Of a stretch of 64,000 nucleotides of DNA, positions 38,640 through 51,129 are shown one piece after another. A program made the translations under genes and the position numbers. The stretch is from Polyodon spathula. Lineage: Eukaryota > Chordata > Actinopteri > Acipenseriformes > Polyodontidae. The notes under the pieces were generated by a model, which worked only from the letters and a program-made list of their open reading frames with translations, was not told where the DNA came from and did no database searches. How positions within the stretch are numbered: the first letter of the stretch is position 1; every line of letters begins with the position of its first letter. The stretch is from NCBI RefSeq assembly GCF_017654505.1, contig NC_054559.1:9803781-9867780 (forward strand). The letters are read 5' to 3'.

Positions 38640-41185
38640 AGATATATTTCAGAGTTGCATTTTTTGAATGTTATTTAAAAATCTGTAATGTAATTGTGAT
38701 GCCCCAATACAAATTTAAAAGCTGGATGGGCATGAATATGGTATTGATTATACAGGCTTTGGTTTTATGAACACTTCAGCTGTTAATGTAATGCTGAGTG
38801 CTCCATGAGAGATGAGAATGGAGACAACACTCTATCTCTTGTACAGGAGAGTGATAGAGCTTGCACTGTACTATTGATGAAAATTCGTCCTTTGGCTAAT
38901 GGGGTTTTTTAATGATTGACATAATACAGTAATAATTGTCCTAATGCATTCATAATTATCTGCAGTAATTCTTCAGAGTCCCTGATACAGGGATCTGAAA
39001 GGTCAAGTCTTTGCAGCTGCAGCCCACCATGCATTCAGAGTGGCCTGTACAGCTCACCACCTCAAGTGGAGAGTGGGCAATTATTTCAACTCGCTTGTCA
39101 CATGACCAGTGGGTGTAGCTCAGCATAGCAGACTGAGTGGAAAGAGTTTGAGTATGTGCTTGTGCAATCCTTTTTCATATTTTTCTGCTCATTGGATTCA
39201 GTGTTGCAGTCGTTTTGCAGGTTTCACACATTGTAAGTTAATCACAGTAATCAAATCCTTCTATGGTATTGTCCTCTTGAGTCATAAGGCTGGTCTGACA
39301 ATCTACCTCATGTTGAGTGGAATAGTACCACTACCAAACTCATTAATAAGTTATTTACAATGAAGACAGATGACTAACTAGTTTTTCTTTTTGTTCTCCT
39401 GCTGAAACCCAGCATGCCAACTTGTGCGTATCTCACCTTGTAGCAGCACCCCCACCTCTTAATACTGTACTCTCTCTTTACAAAGCAAACTGATGACCAA
39501 ACAACTTGCAGCCATTGAAGCAAACATTTATTAAACTGGGGCAGGTGCACGTCTCTGAGGAACAGGATACAGAGAAAGAGTAGCTGTACATTTCTAAAGA
39601 CAGCTAGTGAACTGCTGATACAAACTGGTGTGAAACTTGGTAGGCATATTCCATGCTTCTTCAGGAGTATTAAAATCTAATTCATGGAAACCTACAACTT
39701 GCGTTCTGGCACCAGATGTGGAGTATTGAAGGCTTCAGAAGAGCTTGCCTGAACTGGGTGTAAATCTGTGGTAAATATGCTTAGCAACCTGACATGTAGT
39801 ACAACCATCATTCCTTGCAGTGTCAGGTTTTTTTTTTTTTTTATGTGGACCTATGTTTCCTCAGAGTGAGGCAGAGAAGAGAATGTACTTTGTGTCCTAA
39901 GTCTGCAATATGGATTCTGACAGCATGTTTACCTTTATTTTATCTACTTTCCAAGATTGGGCCTATTGTTGGGTGTGACTTCTTGAACTGTCATACACAG
40001 AAGTTTTACACTTTTTTTTCTTTTGTGGTCTTGTTTCAATATTATAGAGTTTTTTTTTCTTGATAACACCTAATGTATAAACAGCAGGAAAAAATAAATG
40101 ATAATCCATAAGATAAATAGGTTTACACAAGCAACAGGCAAAACCTCAATAGTGTCAACATGGCACTCCCAAGGAGGACTTTCAGCCCTGCTTACCTCCC
40201 TGTGCAGTATTACACCCTCAAAATACAATCTGTTTAACCTGCTTAAGCAAAAACACTGAGCTATAAAATTCTTATTTCTGTTTGCGAACTATGTTAACTG
40301 CACGGTGTGAACAGCAAATACAAATGTATCAGTGCATGACTGAAAAAGTTGAACTGAAACCTTACACAAGGAGTCGAAGTCTCATAGACTTTCTGTGAGA
40401 AGCTGAACTGAAGCCTGTCGCTGCTGCTGGCCCATGTTGCAGTGCCATTCCAGTGAGCTCAGCAGAAAGCGTTATCAGCAGGTGGCTGAATCACCACTTT
40501 TAATCATATGAAAATTGTAATTTTGACAGCTAAGAAGACAAAACCTTGTTCGAACACTGTGTTCTGGAACAGTACAAACACCTAATTGGCGTTGGTCCAC
40601 ATTTAAAATATTGCAAAGTTGACCATCGAGAAGTTCTCTCGAGCTTTTGATTAATATTGATTTATTTGCAAGGCCGACTCTTGTACACTGTCACAGGTCT
40701 CTGTGAAATAACATCTCTTTTCATGCAGGATAGTCATGCGGCATCCTGTTACACAACCCAAGGAAACGTAGACCCAGGATACAGATGGATTTTAAATTCA
40801 GAACCACTTGACAAAATGTGATAACACTTTTCATGGATATTTGTAAGTGTTTTTCCACAATTGATCATTTCACACAGATGAGGCTTTGTTTTGCTGCCCT
40901 CTCTCCCAACCTGTACGAGATGACATAGCACCCTCTTGTGTCTGAGTGTATATTTCATATGCCAGAATGAATGGATACCTGGTGAATTAAAATTGTTGCA
41001 CAGTAAAGTAGAGAAAGATTGACCATACTTGACAGTGTTTAAGGTAACTGTTTAATAGGAATGCAGCTAATTGCTCACCTGTCACATTTTACATCAAATG
41101 GAATGGGTCCTTTGCCAATTGAATTACTTAACCATTTTTGTGTTTGCACAATACATAAATGTCTTGTAATAGCGCATTGTAATAA
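38640..41185. other. Intergenic, nothing recognised
   Basis: About 2.5 kb of AT-rich sequence with a poly(T) run near 39827-39841. The longest open frames are under 90 codons and show no domain. Confidence 0.5.
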
Positions 41186-41189
41186 AGTA

Positions 41190-43185
41190 GTAGACAAATC
41201 TAAGTAGACAAATCTAAATGTAAAACTAAATTGCCAAAATGGTTTAATAGATCAATTAAAAAAAATATTCAGCGAAAAAAGGCACTTTACAGAGCATTAA
41301 AAAAGGACCAAAAAGAAAGTACGCAGAAAGAGTACACAGAACTGCAAACGCAAGTCAAAAAGGAAGTTAGAAAGGCCAAGAGAGAAATAGAAATAAACAT
41401 TGCTAAGGGAGCTAAAACCAATTCCAAAATGTTTTTCCAATATTACAACAGCAAGAGAACATTCAAAGAGGAGATTAAATGTTTAAGAGATACAAATGGC
41501 AAAATCGTAGATGAAGAAAAAAAAATAGCAAATATATTAAATGATTACTTTTCACAAGTTTTTACAAAGGAAGATACTGACAACATGCCCCACATGTCAT
41601 CCAGTTCCTATCCAGTTTTAAATAACTTTAGCATAACTGAGGCAGAAGTGTTAAAGGGACTAGGAGCTCTTAAAATAAACAAATCCCCTGGGCCGGATGA
41701 GATCCTCCCAGTAGTACTCAAAGAAATGAAAGAAGTAATTTACAAACCGCTAACCAAGATCATGCAGCAGTCTCTTGACACAGGGGTGGTACCGACAGAC
41801 TGGAAAATTGCAAACGTAATACCGATCCACAAAAAGGGAAACAAAACCAGTAAGCCTGACTTCTATTATATGCAAACTTATGGAAACTATAATAAGATCC
41901 AAAATGGAAAATGACCTATATGGTAACAGGGTACTGGGAGACAGTCAACATGGTTTTAGGAAAGGGAGATCGTGCCTAACTAACTTGCTTGATTTTTTTG
42001 AGGATGCAACATCGATAATGGATAATTGCAAAGCATATGACATGGTTTATTTAGATTTCCAGAAAGCTTTTGACAAAGTCCCGCACAAAAGATTAATTCT
42101 CAAACTGAACGCAGTTGGGATTCAAGGAAACACATGTACATGGATTAGGGAGTGGTTAACATGTAGAAAACAGAAAGTACTGATTAGAGGAAAAACCTCA
42201 GAATGGAGTGTGGTAACCAACGGTGTACCACAGGGATCAGTATTAGGTCCTCTGTTATTCCTAATCTACATTAATGATTTAGATTCTGGTATAGTAAGCA
42301 AACTTGTTAAATTTGCAGATGACACAAAAGTAGGAGGAGTGGCAAACACTGTTGCAGCAGCGAAGGTCATTCAAAATGATCTAGACAAGATTCAGAACTG
42401 GGCAGACACATGGCAAATGACATTTAATAGAGAAAAGTGTAAGGTACTGCACGCAGGAAATAAAAATGTACATTATAAATATCATATGGGAGATATTGAA
42501 ATTGGAAAAGGAATCTATGAAAAAGACCTAGGAGTTTTTGTTGACTCATGTCTTCATCTAGACAATGTGGGGAAGCTATAAAAAAGGCTAACAAGATGCT
42601 CGGATACATTGTGAAAAGTGTTGAATTTAAATCAAGGGAAGTAATGTTAAAACTGTACAATGCACTAGTAAGACCTCATCTTGAATATTGTGTTCAATTC
42701 TGGTCACCTCACTATAAAAAAGATATTGCTGCTCTAGAAAGAGTGCAAAGAAGAGCGACCAGAATTATTCCGGGCTTAAAAGGTATGTCATATGCAGACA
42801 GGCTAAAAGAATTGAATCTGTTCAGTCTTGAACAAAGAAGACTACGTGGCGACCTAATTCAAGCATTCAAAATTCTAAAAGGTATTGACAGTGTCGACCC
42901 AAGGGACTTTTTCAGCCTGAAAAAAGAAACAAGGACCAGGGGTCACAAATGGAGTTTAGAAAAAGGGGCATTCAGAACAGAAAATAGGAGACACTTTTTT
43001 ACACAGAGAATTGTGAGGGTCTGGAATCAACTCCCCAGTAATGTTGTTGAAGCTGACACCCTGGGATCCTTCAAGAAGCTGCTTGATGAGATTTTGGGAT
43101 CAATAAGCTACTAACAACCAAACGAGCAAGATGGGCCGAATGGCCTCCTCTCGTTTGTAAACTTTCTTATGTTCTTATGTTCTTA
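41190..43185 (+). mobile_element. CR1-clade LINE, 5'-truncated, RT region nearly intact
   Basis: Three adjoining open frames (41231-41914, 41880-42581, 42548-43114) together encode most of a CR1 ORF2. The N-terminal part includes INKSPGPDEILPVVLKE and DWKIANVIPIHKKG. The reverse transcriptase core has HGFRKGRSCLTNLLDFFEDA, VYLDFQKAFDKVPHK, GVPQGSVLGPLLFLIYINDL and KFADDTKVGG (catalytic FADD). The C-terminal part has RPHLEYCVQFWSPHYKKDIA and ALERVQRRATRI, typical of CR1. Only two frame breaks separate the frames, so the copy is fairly young. The apurinic endonuclease is missing at the 5' end. The 3' end is GGGCCGAATGGCCTCC followed by TTATGTTCTTATGTTCTTA, an 8-bp tandem tail as in CR1 elements. 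Confidence 0.93.
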
Positions 43186-43189
43186 AAAG

Positions 43190-44520
43190 TGCTTTGCTTC
43201 TGGTTACTCTTATGGTAAGGCAGATTTTGGTGATATGACACATCTTAACATCGACTAGTTTATGTTGTGCTTCCCCTTATTAAAGCATCCAGTGACAAAC
43301 CATGGAGCCTCAAGTGACTAGATAAAGCATTCTGTTAGTATTTATAGAATCCATTACAGCAAATTCTATTCTGTGCTACCAAAGTAACTTATTTATTAAA
43401 ACCTCTGAATACTGAACAATGCGTTTGTGTATACTGTAAAGTCAACATCCTTTTCAAACCTCAGCTGTCTTCTGCTTTATTACAGTTTGTTAGCTTTTCC
43501 AGTAGGCTTTGGCCATACCCTCCCATTGGCTTGTTTGCAATTGTCTTGTGAGTATCTCTGTGTGTGTTTAACTGCCTTGGATGGAGGTGCTAGCAAAACA
43601 CATGTTGGCCACGTGCTGATACAAAGAATAATCTACTTTGTATGTTTGGTTTTCTATTTTAAATTGAAATCCCTGTTTAACTCTTTCACTCAGGAGTATT
43701 AGAAGATGTGTAGACAACCCAGAGACTAAAATAGGAGGTGAGGTGATAACAAACACAATACAGCTCTTTATTTGTGCTGGGTTGCTTGTTTGACAACCTT
43801 AAATAATAAAACCTGGATATTTAGCTGTCTAGAATAACAAATAAGGACAGTAAAACAGACAGATAAGACAACAAGAAACACTCATGGTACTTATTTGTAA
43901 CCATAACAAAGGAACAGATTGCTTTGCCACATCCCCTGATACACTTTCAGTCAAGCCCCCTTCGGTGGCGAGTGCAATCACGTATCCTCCAGTCCATGAC
44001 TGACACATCACCTACCTCATTAAGGCAATGACTTCTGGTATTGTGACTCCACCCACTTTCTGGATGGTCGACTTCCAACTGACACTGGAATGAACTGCCA
44101 AACCATCCAGTCCGGGGCACACTGTTCCTGCTACACAGCTCCCCTCATAGGTGGGGAGGGAGAATGTTGACTAGGATTCATTCGCTCTCTGTCACATGTT
44201 ATTATTAATTTGTAATTTAGCAGACGATTTTATCCAAAGCGACTTACAGAGACTAGGAGTTTAACTATGCATCAACAACTGCTGCTGTAGTGTCACTAGA
44301 ACTTTTGTTTTACATCTCTCTTGGAGACTGAGAGAGTTTTGTTTTATAAATATGGACCAATATTACAATGTGAACAAACGGACTGGAATGGAATTACTTC
44401 TTTCTCTGATCCTGATTTTACTAAACTACTTTTCTGCTCCATATTTTACTATGCTTTAATAAATACAATCGACATTAAAGCACTGATCCAACAAGCATTT
44501 ATATTTATGTGATTAAAATA
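43190..44520. other. Intergenic, one SINE-like tail
   Basis: Unremarkable AT-rich DNA with no gene. It contains the SINE tail at 44210-44262. Confidence 0.5.
44210..44262 (+). repeat. Fish SINE/LINE tail motif
   Basis: ATTTAGCAGACGATTTTATC then CAAAGCGACTTACAG is a close match to the widespread fish repeat tail (AGCAGACGCTTTTATCC, AAAGCGACTTACA). Only this 3' part is recognisable. The exact family is not certain. Confidence 0.6.
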
Positions 44521-44526
44521 TAATAC

Positions 44527-44699
44527 ACATCTATATATAAATATATATATACATATATCTATATATATATATATCCTATATATATTGGTATAATATATAT
44601 AGATAGATAGATATGAATAGATATATAGATAGATAGATAGATAAGATAGATAGATAGATAGATATAGATAGATAGATATATATATATATATAGATATAT

Positions 44700-44742
<43 letters not shown>
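44527..44742. repeat. (AT)n/(GATA)n compound microsatellite
   Basis: About 215 bp of AT runs alternating with GATA/TAGA units. The minus-strand open frame of Ile/Tyr repeats across it is an artefact. Confidence 0.95.
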
Positions 44743-44745
<3 letters not shown>

Positions 44746-46543
44746 CTTGATGGGGTCGAAAATATTATCATGTATTTATTATTTTAATATTTTTTGCTCG
44801 AACTAACCGGTGAAAATCTGGTATTGATATAGTATTTCTGGAAGCAAGACATTCACATTCTCTGTTTGCAATGATTTTAATGAGCAGCAACAATAAATAG
44901 AAGGCCTGTTAGCTCTAGCTTTCAAAAGGCATTGCTGAATGTTATCTGAAACACCAATGGTTTATTTTCTCTGACTCATAATTGTATTAATGTCATGGCC
45001 AGTTTGCTTTTCCAAAGCTTTTTTTTACAAAAACACAGTCCCAATTCATAATTCCGTATGTTTATGAAGTATAAACAGACTACAGAGAAAATGGTAATGT
45101 TATCAGTGGGGGACCCGGGGGGGGGGAGGACGGACACGAATGGACAAACACTGACATTAATACTATATAAAAGTAATATCATTTTACAAGTACTTTATCA
45201 GAGAAGTTGATCATTATAAATATTGTAACATTATTTATTTGTTGTAACCCCGTTCTCGAAATTAAACAACAAAGCTAAAATAATTTGCATAAGGGATATT
45301 TTTCATGTAGTAGTAATTGTATTACCTTAAACCTGTAACTCTAGGGTGTGTTTTTTTTTTCTTTGATGAAATGCAATGTTAGTCACAGCACTTTGATGCA
45401 CATTGTATTGAGCTTGAACGTGGTTGATGTTTACAGCCTCTAGTCCCTGTAGTTTTTGATATTTGTATAAAACACACAAAGCTGAAATGGTTTAGTTTGG
45501 TTGAGACACAGGGCCTAGCCTGGTATTAACTGAATCAGCTCTGGTTGTGTGGAGTGCCTGTGGGTATTTGACTTGGCTTACAAGCAAAGGAATGCAAATA
45601 CCCAATACATTAGGTCTGATCATTTGATATTTGCAACCTAAAAGACTGGCTTATTTACCTTTTTTTAGTTTTGCACTGCAGACCAGATCAGCCTAAGTGT
45701 CTTTGTATTAGTAAGCGTCAGCACCATCTAATGCACAATGCAACTAAAGGAAACTGCTCTTCTAAAAAGAAATAATGATCTGGGCAATGATACAGAGGTG
45801 TATACAATGGGCAAAAAGGGCACATAAAACCTAGTTTTTGAGTAATTATGGCTCTCAGACAGCAGTTTGCTTTTTTTCTCTTTTGTTGAAACAGTTCTTA
45901 ATGATGATTTTGTTCAAGTGGTGGTTCTGTCCTCCCTCTGCAGGTCTCAGTAATGTGAATGGTACAGTAATATTATGGGTGCTGGCAGAGATAGTGTTCA
46001 GGGCTCAAAATAGGAAAGATGAATTGTAGTTATGTCTTAGGGGTCCACATTCCAACCCTTTGATGCCCCAATTTTGCCCTTTTGATGACAGTTGTACTTT
46101 TATACTTGCTCCATGTGGAAATCATGGCATGAGTTGACATCAGGTAAGTAAGTGGTTCACTCCTTTCTTTGCCTCTGTGACCTATTAGAAGCATTTACCT
46201 CTTTTATCACTACACGACGGACAGTGTGTTTGTCTGTGTTGTGATTTTCCCAAGGTGACAGGACCCCACTTAAAAGCCTATCTCTCCAAATCAGCAAAGT
46301 AGTCTTTCTAGGAACACTCAATGGAGGCATCCATGCGAGAATAATATTACTTCTTTCATCACTCCCCCTGTTAGTGTTGTACCTGTAAGGCGTCAAGTTT
46401 TGTGGATGAAAGCGCCAAGGCAAACACCATTATCTGTCCTTCATCAAACTTTTCTCTTTTTTTATCCATCAACCAAATAAATTAGGCTTAGCAGCTATTT
46501 TCATCTGTGCTTCGAGAGTAAAAGATAACAGCATGTACACAGC

Positions 46544-46685
<142 letters not shown>

Positions 46686-46839
46686 ATCATACTGTAAGCA
46701 TTCATATCTACGTCTTGTACAGTTTATCTTATAAACCCGATTTGAAGTGATCCGCTCTGAGATATTCAGTAAAAAATAGCTACAAATGAGATAAATAAAC
46801 TACACCCTTTTTAGCCGTGTGGAGGATCTCCAAGTGACT

Positions 46840-47035
46840 CACCTGGTAGTGACCTCAGGCCGGTAGCTGACTGACGTCCACTCTGGAGTTCCTGGGTGTA
46901 AAAGATGAAAGTGGCTTGGTTGTAGAATCTGAGGACGCCCACTGAACCTTCAGCTCCTCTGAGCTGTGTGGGGAATTGCTGTGGTGAGGGAACATAATTG
47001 GACATTCTAAATTGAAGTGGAAATCGGAAGTAAAA
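46840..47035 (+). mobile_element. SINE fragment sharing the 35.9-kb SINE tail
   Basis: A GC-richer segment (GTAGCTGACTGACGTCCACT, CTGAGGACGCCCACTGAACC) ends AACATAATTGGACATTCTAA followed by ATTGAAGTGGAAATCGG. The AATTGG-type end resembles the 3' end of the element at 35925-36303. No tRNA head is visible, so it is 5'-truncated or a different subfamily. Confidence 0.5.
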
Positions 47036-47039
47036 TAAT

Positions 47040-49800
47040 TACCCTTTCTAAATTTTTTAAAAAAAGAACTGTGTTAGAATGTATATAGACACCAAGGGTA
47101 CCATTTGAAAAACAGACTCAATAGTTCTTATAGTCTTTTGTATATGATGTACATAAATTGATCACTATCTACCTTTTTAAAAAAGGACCTGGCTGAAGAT
47201 TGTTACCAACAGCTATTGATTTTCCAGTATAAATATTTTATGAATCAAACACAGCATGCTAATGAAGCTGGTATATCATGTGGGTGTTTGGCCTAACATC
47301 TGTCATTTTATTTTAAATATTTTCATTTAATTTTTACAGTGTTACAGTAATCACGTCTGTCAGACTGCTTGAATATGCACGTCTTTATGTGGTAAGCGAG
47401 CTTTAGCTAAAGGTCATGGATGCATTTTCATTGTATTGTTCACTGGGGGATGATAAAAGTGGAAAAGTAATCCCAAAGACCAACAACCTGTATTTCAGAA
47501 GTTAATACTACCTAGCAGATTTATTGAACAGCTCATCTAGTTAGGATGAAACATTAATTAAAGTACTGAGAGCTAAGAAAGGCATTCCAGCAAAGCTTGT
47601 AGGTGTCATATTTTCCATCCATTTCAGGCTCATGTTTGATTTAGCTACTGAAGGCTATTTCTTGGGAATTTTATCTAATTTTGAATGGAAAGGGGGGGAA
47701 GCGGTCAGGTACACACATGTTTATAATGTGTTATACATTCCTGTCCTTCACAGAGATATGGATGTTATGCATTGTTTTTCTTTTTCTAAACATGTAGTGT
47801 TAGATATAGCATGTGCAAAGCAAAGATTAGTTTCATATTGTCTTCCAAGGACTGCATGTTTATTGAGTTGCTAAATGGAGGAACAGACATACAATTCAAT
47901 GTAAATTTTATTTAAAAATAGCCTTTTTTAAAAAAAAAATGTAGATATAGTAGAATGCAATGATTATGAAACCTCTGCAAATGGAATGAGAAGGGTGTTG
48001 ATTAAAAAACTAAATTGATTTTCCATAATCGTCAGAGAAGAAACCAATTGCCTGATCTTCTGAGCCTGGGCACAATTCAACTGGGGAAAAAACCAGAGAG
48101 GCCTTTTCCTGATTCCAGGCCTATGATTGTAATTCCTATTGGGGTAAGGGAACACCTTATAATTTAGGAGCAAGGAGTGCTCTATACACAGTGCTGTGCT
48201 GTGTATGGAAAAATAACTTTTCATTTCACAGCCTTGTTAGTGTTAAGACCAGGGTGTGGGCATGTTTCTAAACATTCACAAATGCTTTACAAATATTGAA
48301 TTAGTTCAGCCTTAACAACTCCATATCCGGTGCTGTTTATATTAATGCTTCACTTGTTTCTGCAGCCTTTTTGGTGCAAGTTATTTATTTCTATTTAGGA
48401 CGTGCTACCTTTCAATGTTGTTTTTACATATGTGGCTATTAGGAAATAAGATTAATCCACCTACTGTGAAATCAACAGTTTTTCTCAGAAAGAAAATTAC
48501 TTTACAAGGAAGAAAGTCAATGCAGAGTTCCTTTAAGTTTACACAGTAGGCAGAGGAGCATACATTTGTACTGCATTTTCCAGACTTGGGAACTTAAAAA
48601 GAAGGAATTAGTATGTTTATAGTCTCACATAGAACACATAAGGCATTGCTGAATGGTGTTTTAACACCCTCCTGTTTCCAATGACAACCTGGAACCATTC
48701 TGTCTTGTGTATCCACCTCCTGACAAACATTTCAAATTGTCTGGTGTTGCTTCAGTCTTACCAGGCTCAAGCAGAACTGAGGGAAACATTGGCACTCATT
48801 CGTGAAACCTTATCTAAACGATAAACGGTTGTTTGTTTCTTTCTCACAAGTATCGACAGATCAAGCTATCAAAAACCTATTAATATCCAAGGTAAAAATG
48901 AATGAATGCTTGTCTTTGTCCAGATTAGTCTGTTCCATATTTTTGTATCTTTATGAAGAATTTATTTTTTGTCTGCTTTCATGGGGGTATTTTTTGTAAT
49001 CCTCTCAAATTAGACTCGGGTAGCATTGACAACTGACTTTGGTCAAGTTCATCACCTGGATTGAGAAGCAGGTCATGCAAGAGGAGGTGCGTTCTTCAAA
49101 ACATCAATACTGATGGATACGGGTATTCCTGGTGATACCCATCATCTTTGTCTGGAAAAGCTCTAGCTTCAGGATCATTATAGCAATGATTATATATAAT
49201 AAAATAGATTTATCTTAAGCTGTGCACAACATGTTATCATTTATTAACCAAAATGGCTTCAACAACAGCAGGGCTGTTGGGCACTTCACCATCTCCCAGC
49301 GTGAAGCGACAGGTCAGTTATTTAATGACCACATTTGTTCTGTTAAATCATGTCGCTACCTGTCATGAGCCCGTCCTGTGCAGACAGGTTGGAAATAGCA
49401 GCAACAGCATTATAAAATAGTTAGCTTATGTAACTGCAGTGATCTTGGGGAGAGATCCGGTAAATGGGCCCAACCACGTACTACTCATTGGATAATAAAT
49501 GACCTTTTTGATGGATTCTAGGTTGAGTAACTCTAGTGGAACACATTTCAAATTCATCAGCTGAGTGTGTCTTCAGTCAGGCATTCTGTTTGTTTTCTGG
49601 TTAATTCGAGTACGTTTCTATGAAGGATAATTTGTGCCAAAAGTAAATAAATAAATAAAGCAATAACGAAATAAATAAATAAATATATAAAATAAATGAA
49701 TAACTAAATAAATTAAATAAATAAAAATTGAATCAAATATATTACATTTATTTAATTGTTTATTTATTTCATTTTTTCATTTTGGCACAATCTTTTCACT
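47040..49800. other. Intergenic, simple repeats only
   Basis: AT-rich DNA with an (AAAT)n tract near 49645-49745. I saw no exon and no named element. Confidence 0.5.
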
Positions 49801-49849
49801 CTGGTATTTTTCATTGAGTGTCAATCATACTGGATGGGCGGGACACTGC

Positions 49850-50335
49850 CGCTGGTGAGTTATCTACTAACTGGTCTAACTGGTCTGCTGGAGTTGAGGA
49901 AGAGGAGAGAGCCTGCTGCCTGGTCAAGAGCTCGAGTATTTGACCCATCTGGCCCTTTAACTCGGCAATTCCCCTCGCCTGATCTGCATTCCTCGCTCAT
50001 TTCCTACCCCTCGAGGGTGATCTTGAGCAGTTGTGGGCCTGAAGGGGTGAAGCCTGCGCACAGGGTATACTGTGCTCTGGGCTCGAAGGCAGGTGGAGGG
50101 GGGTCCCCACGCCGAAGACAGTTCTTCCAAGCTGACCGAAGAGGTCTTGCCCATGAACTGTGCTATCCTCTTATGCAGGGTCTTCTGCTTGGAACCTTCA
50201 CAGATAGTGCAGAACGTCCTATCTGCCAAAGACGGTAGAGGCGTGTTATATGCCCAGGCACTTGACACAATATGTGTTTTTGTCCTGTGGGGGCAGGTTC
50301 TTTTTGCAGGTCGTGCACGTTTGAAAGCCCGACAT
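49850..50335 (-). pseudogene. Decayed retroelement ORF1/gag-like gene
   Basis: From an ATG at 50335 the minus strand reads MSGFQTCTTCKKNLPPQDKN, then TYCVKCLGI(stop)HA. This carries a CxxC...D...CxxCLGxxHA pattern that I associate with the N-terminus of ORF1/gag proteins of fish DIRS/Ngaro- or Gypsy-type retroelements. After a frame change it continues FCTICEGSKQKTLHKRIAQF, then SLEELSSAWGPPSTCLRAQS. Stops and a frameshift break it. The segment is clearly GC-richer than its surroundings. The family assignment comes from the motif only. Confidence 0.5.
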
Positions 50336-50339
50336 TAAC

Positions 50340-51000
50340 GCTGATAGACTCTGAAGCGTCGAGGTGTCAAAGCTCTGGAGCGTCGGCAGAGCCAAAGAAC
50401 CGAGGCATCGAGGTTATAAAACACTGAGGAACTGAAAACCTCGAGGGAATCGAGTGGGCTGATGCAAAAAGTGATTTAGCACCAAGGATGTTGATGCATT
50501 GAGGACCTGGGGCACCGAGGGTGTCGAAGCACCGAGGTACCGAGGCTATGGGGTGCTGGAGCACAAAGGCGCCGATGCGCAGAGCTTGAAAGCCTCGAAG
50601 GCGTCAAAGAGCTGAAGTGTGGTCCTTGAGGCGCTGAGTGTGTCGAAGCATCAAGGTACCGAGGCTCTGGAGCAGCGAAGCTCCGAGGGCACTGAGGGTG
50701 CCAATGCACAGGGCACAAAAGCTTTAAGGTGTTGAAGCGCAGAGGCATGTAGTTCTCGAGACACGAGGATGCCGAGGGACCAAAGGTACCAAAACAACGG
50801 TGCACTGGGGTATGAAGCCACCAATGTCGGGCAGCACTTGAACACATAGGGCACAGAGGCATTGAGGGTCTAGTGCACCAATTGTGCCGAGGCTCTGAGG
50901 CACCAAGGACCCAAGGGTAACGCAGGCTTTGAGGCCTAGACACTGTGGAGCCAGAGCACCAAGCACCAAGGAATGAAGCACCAAGGCACTGAGCTGTGTG
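50340..51000 (-). repeat. Degenerate repeat array of GAGGCACCGAGG-type words
   Basis: Over about 650 bp, imperfect words such as GCACCGAGG, GTACCGAGGC, GGTGTCGAAGC and GCACCAAGG recur every 9-20 bp. The units have drifted, so no single period fits. It lies immediately upstream, in minus orientation, of the gag-like start and is probably the 5' untranslated repeat region of that retroelement. Open frames here are Pro/Ser/Arg/Leu-rich artefacts. Confidence 0.7.
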
Positions 51001-51088
51001 TCTTTGTCTGGGCTGCATGAGTCACACAACCGATGCAGAGTGAAGCTTACAGTGGGGTGGCACAGCCTACAGATGTGGAGAAAAAGAC

Positions 51089-51092
<4 letters not shown>

Positions 51093-51124
<32 letters not shown>
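51093..51124. repeat. (GA)n microsatellite
   Basis: A 32-bp GA run. Confidence 0.95.
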
Positions 51125-51127
<3 letters not shown>

Positions 51128-51129
51128 TA

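Noticed and set aside
44559..44771. Ile-Tyr rich open frame
   Set aside because: Produced by AT/GATA simple repeats.
50367..51029. Pro/Ser/Cys-rich minus-strand frames of 65-180 codons
   Set aside because: They arise from the degenerate GC-rich repeat array; overlapping frames look equally open and none matches a known protein.
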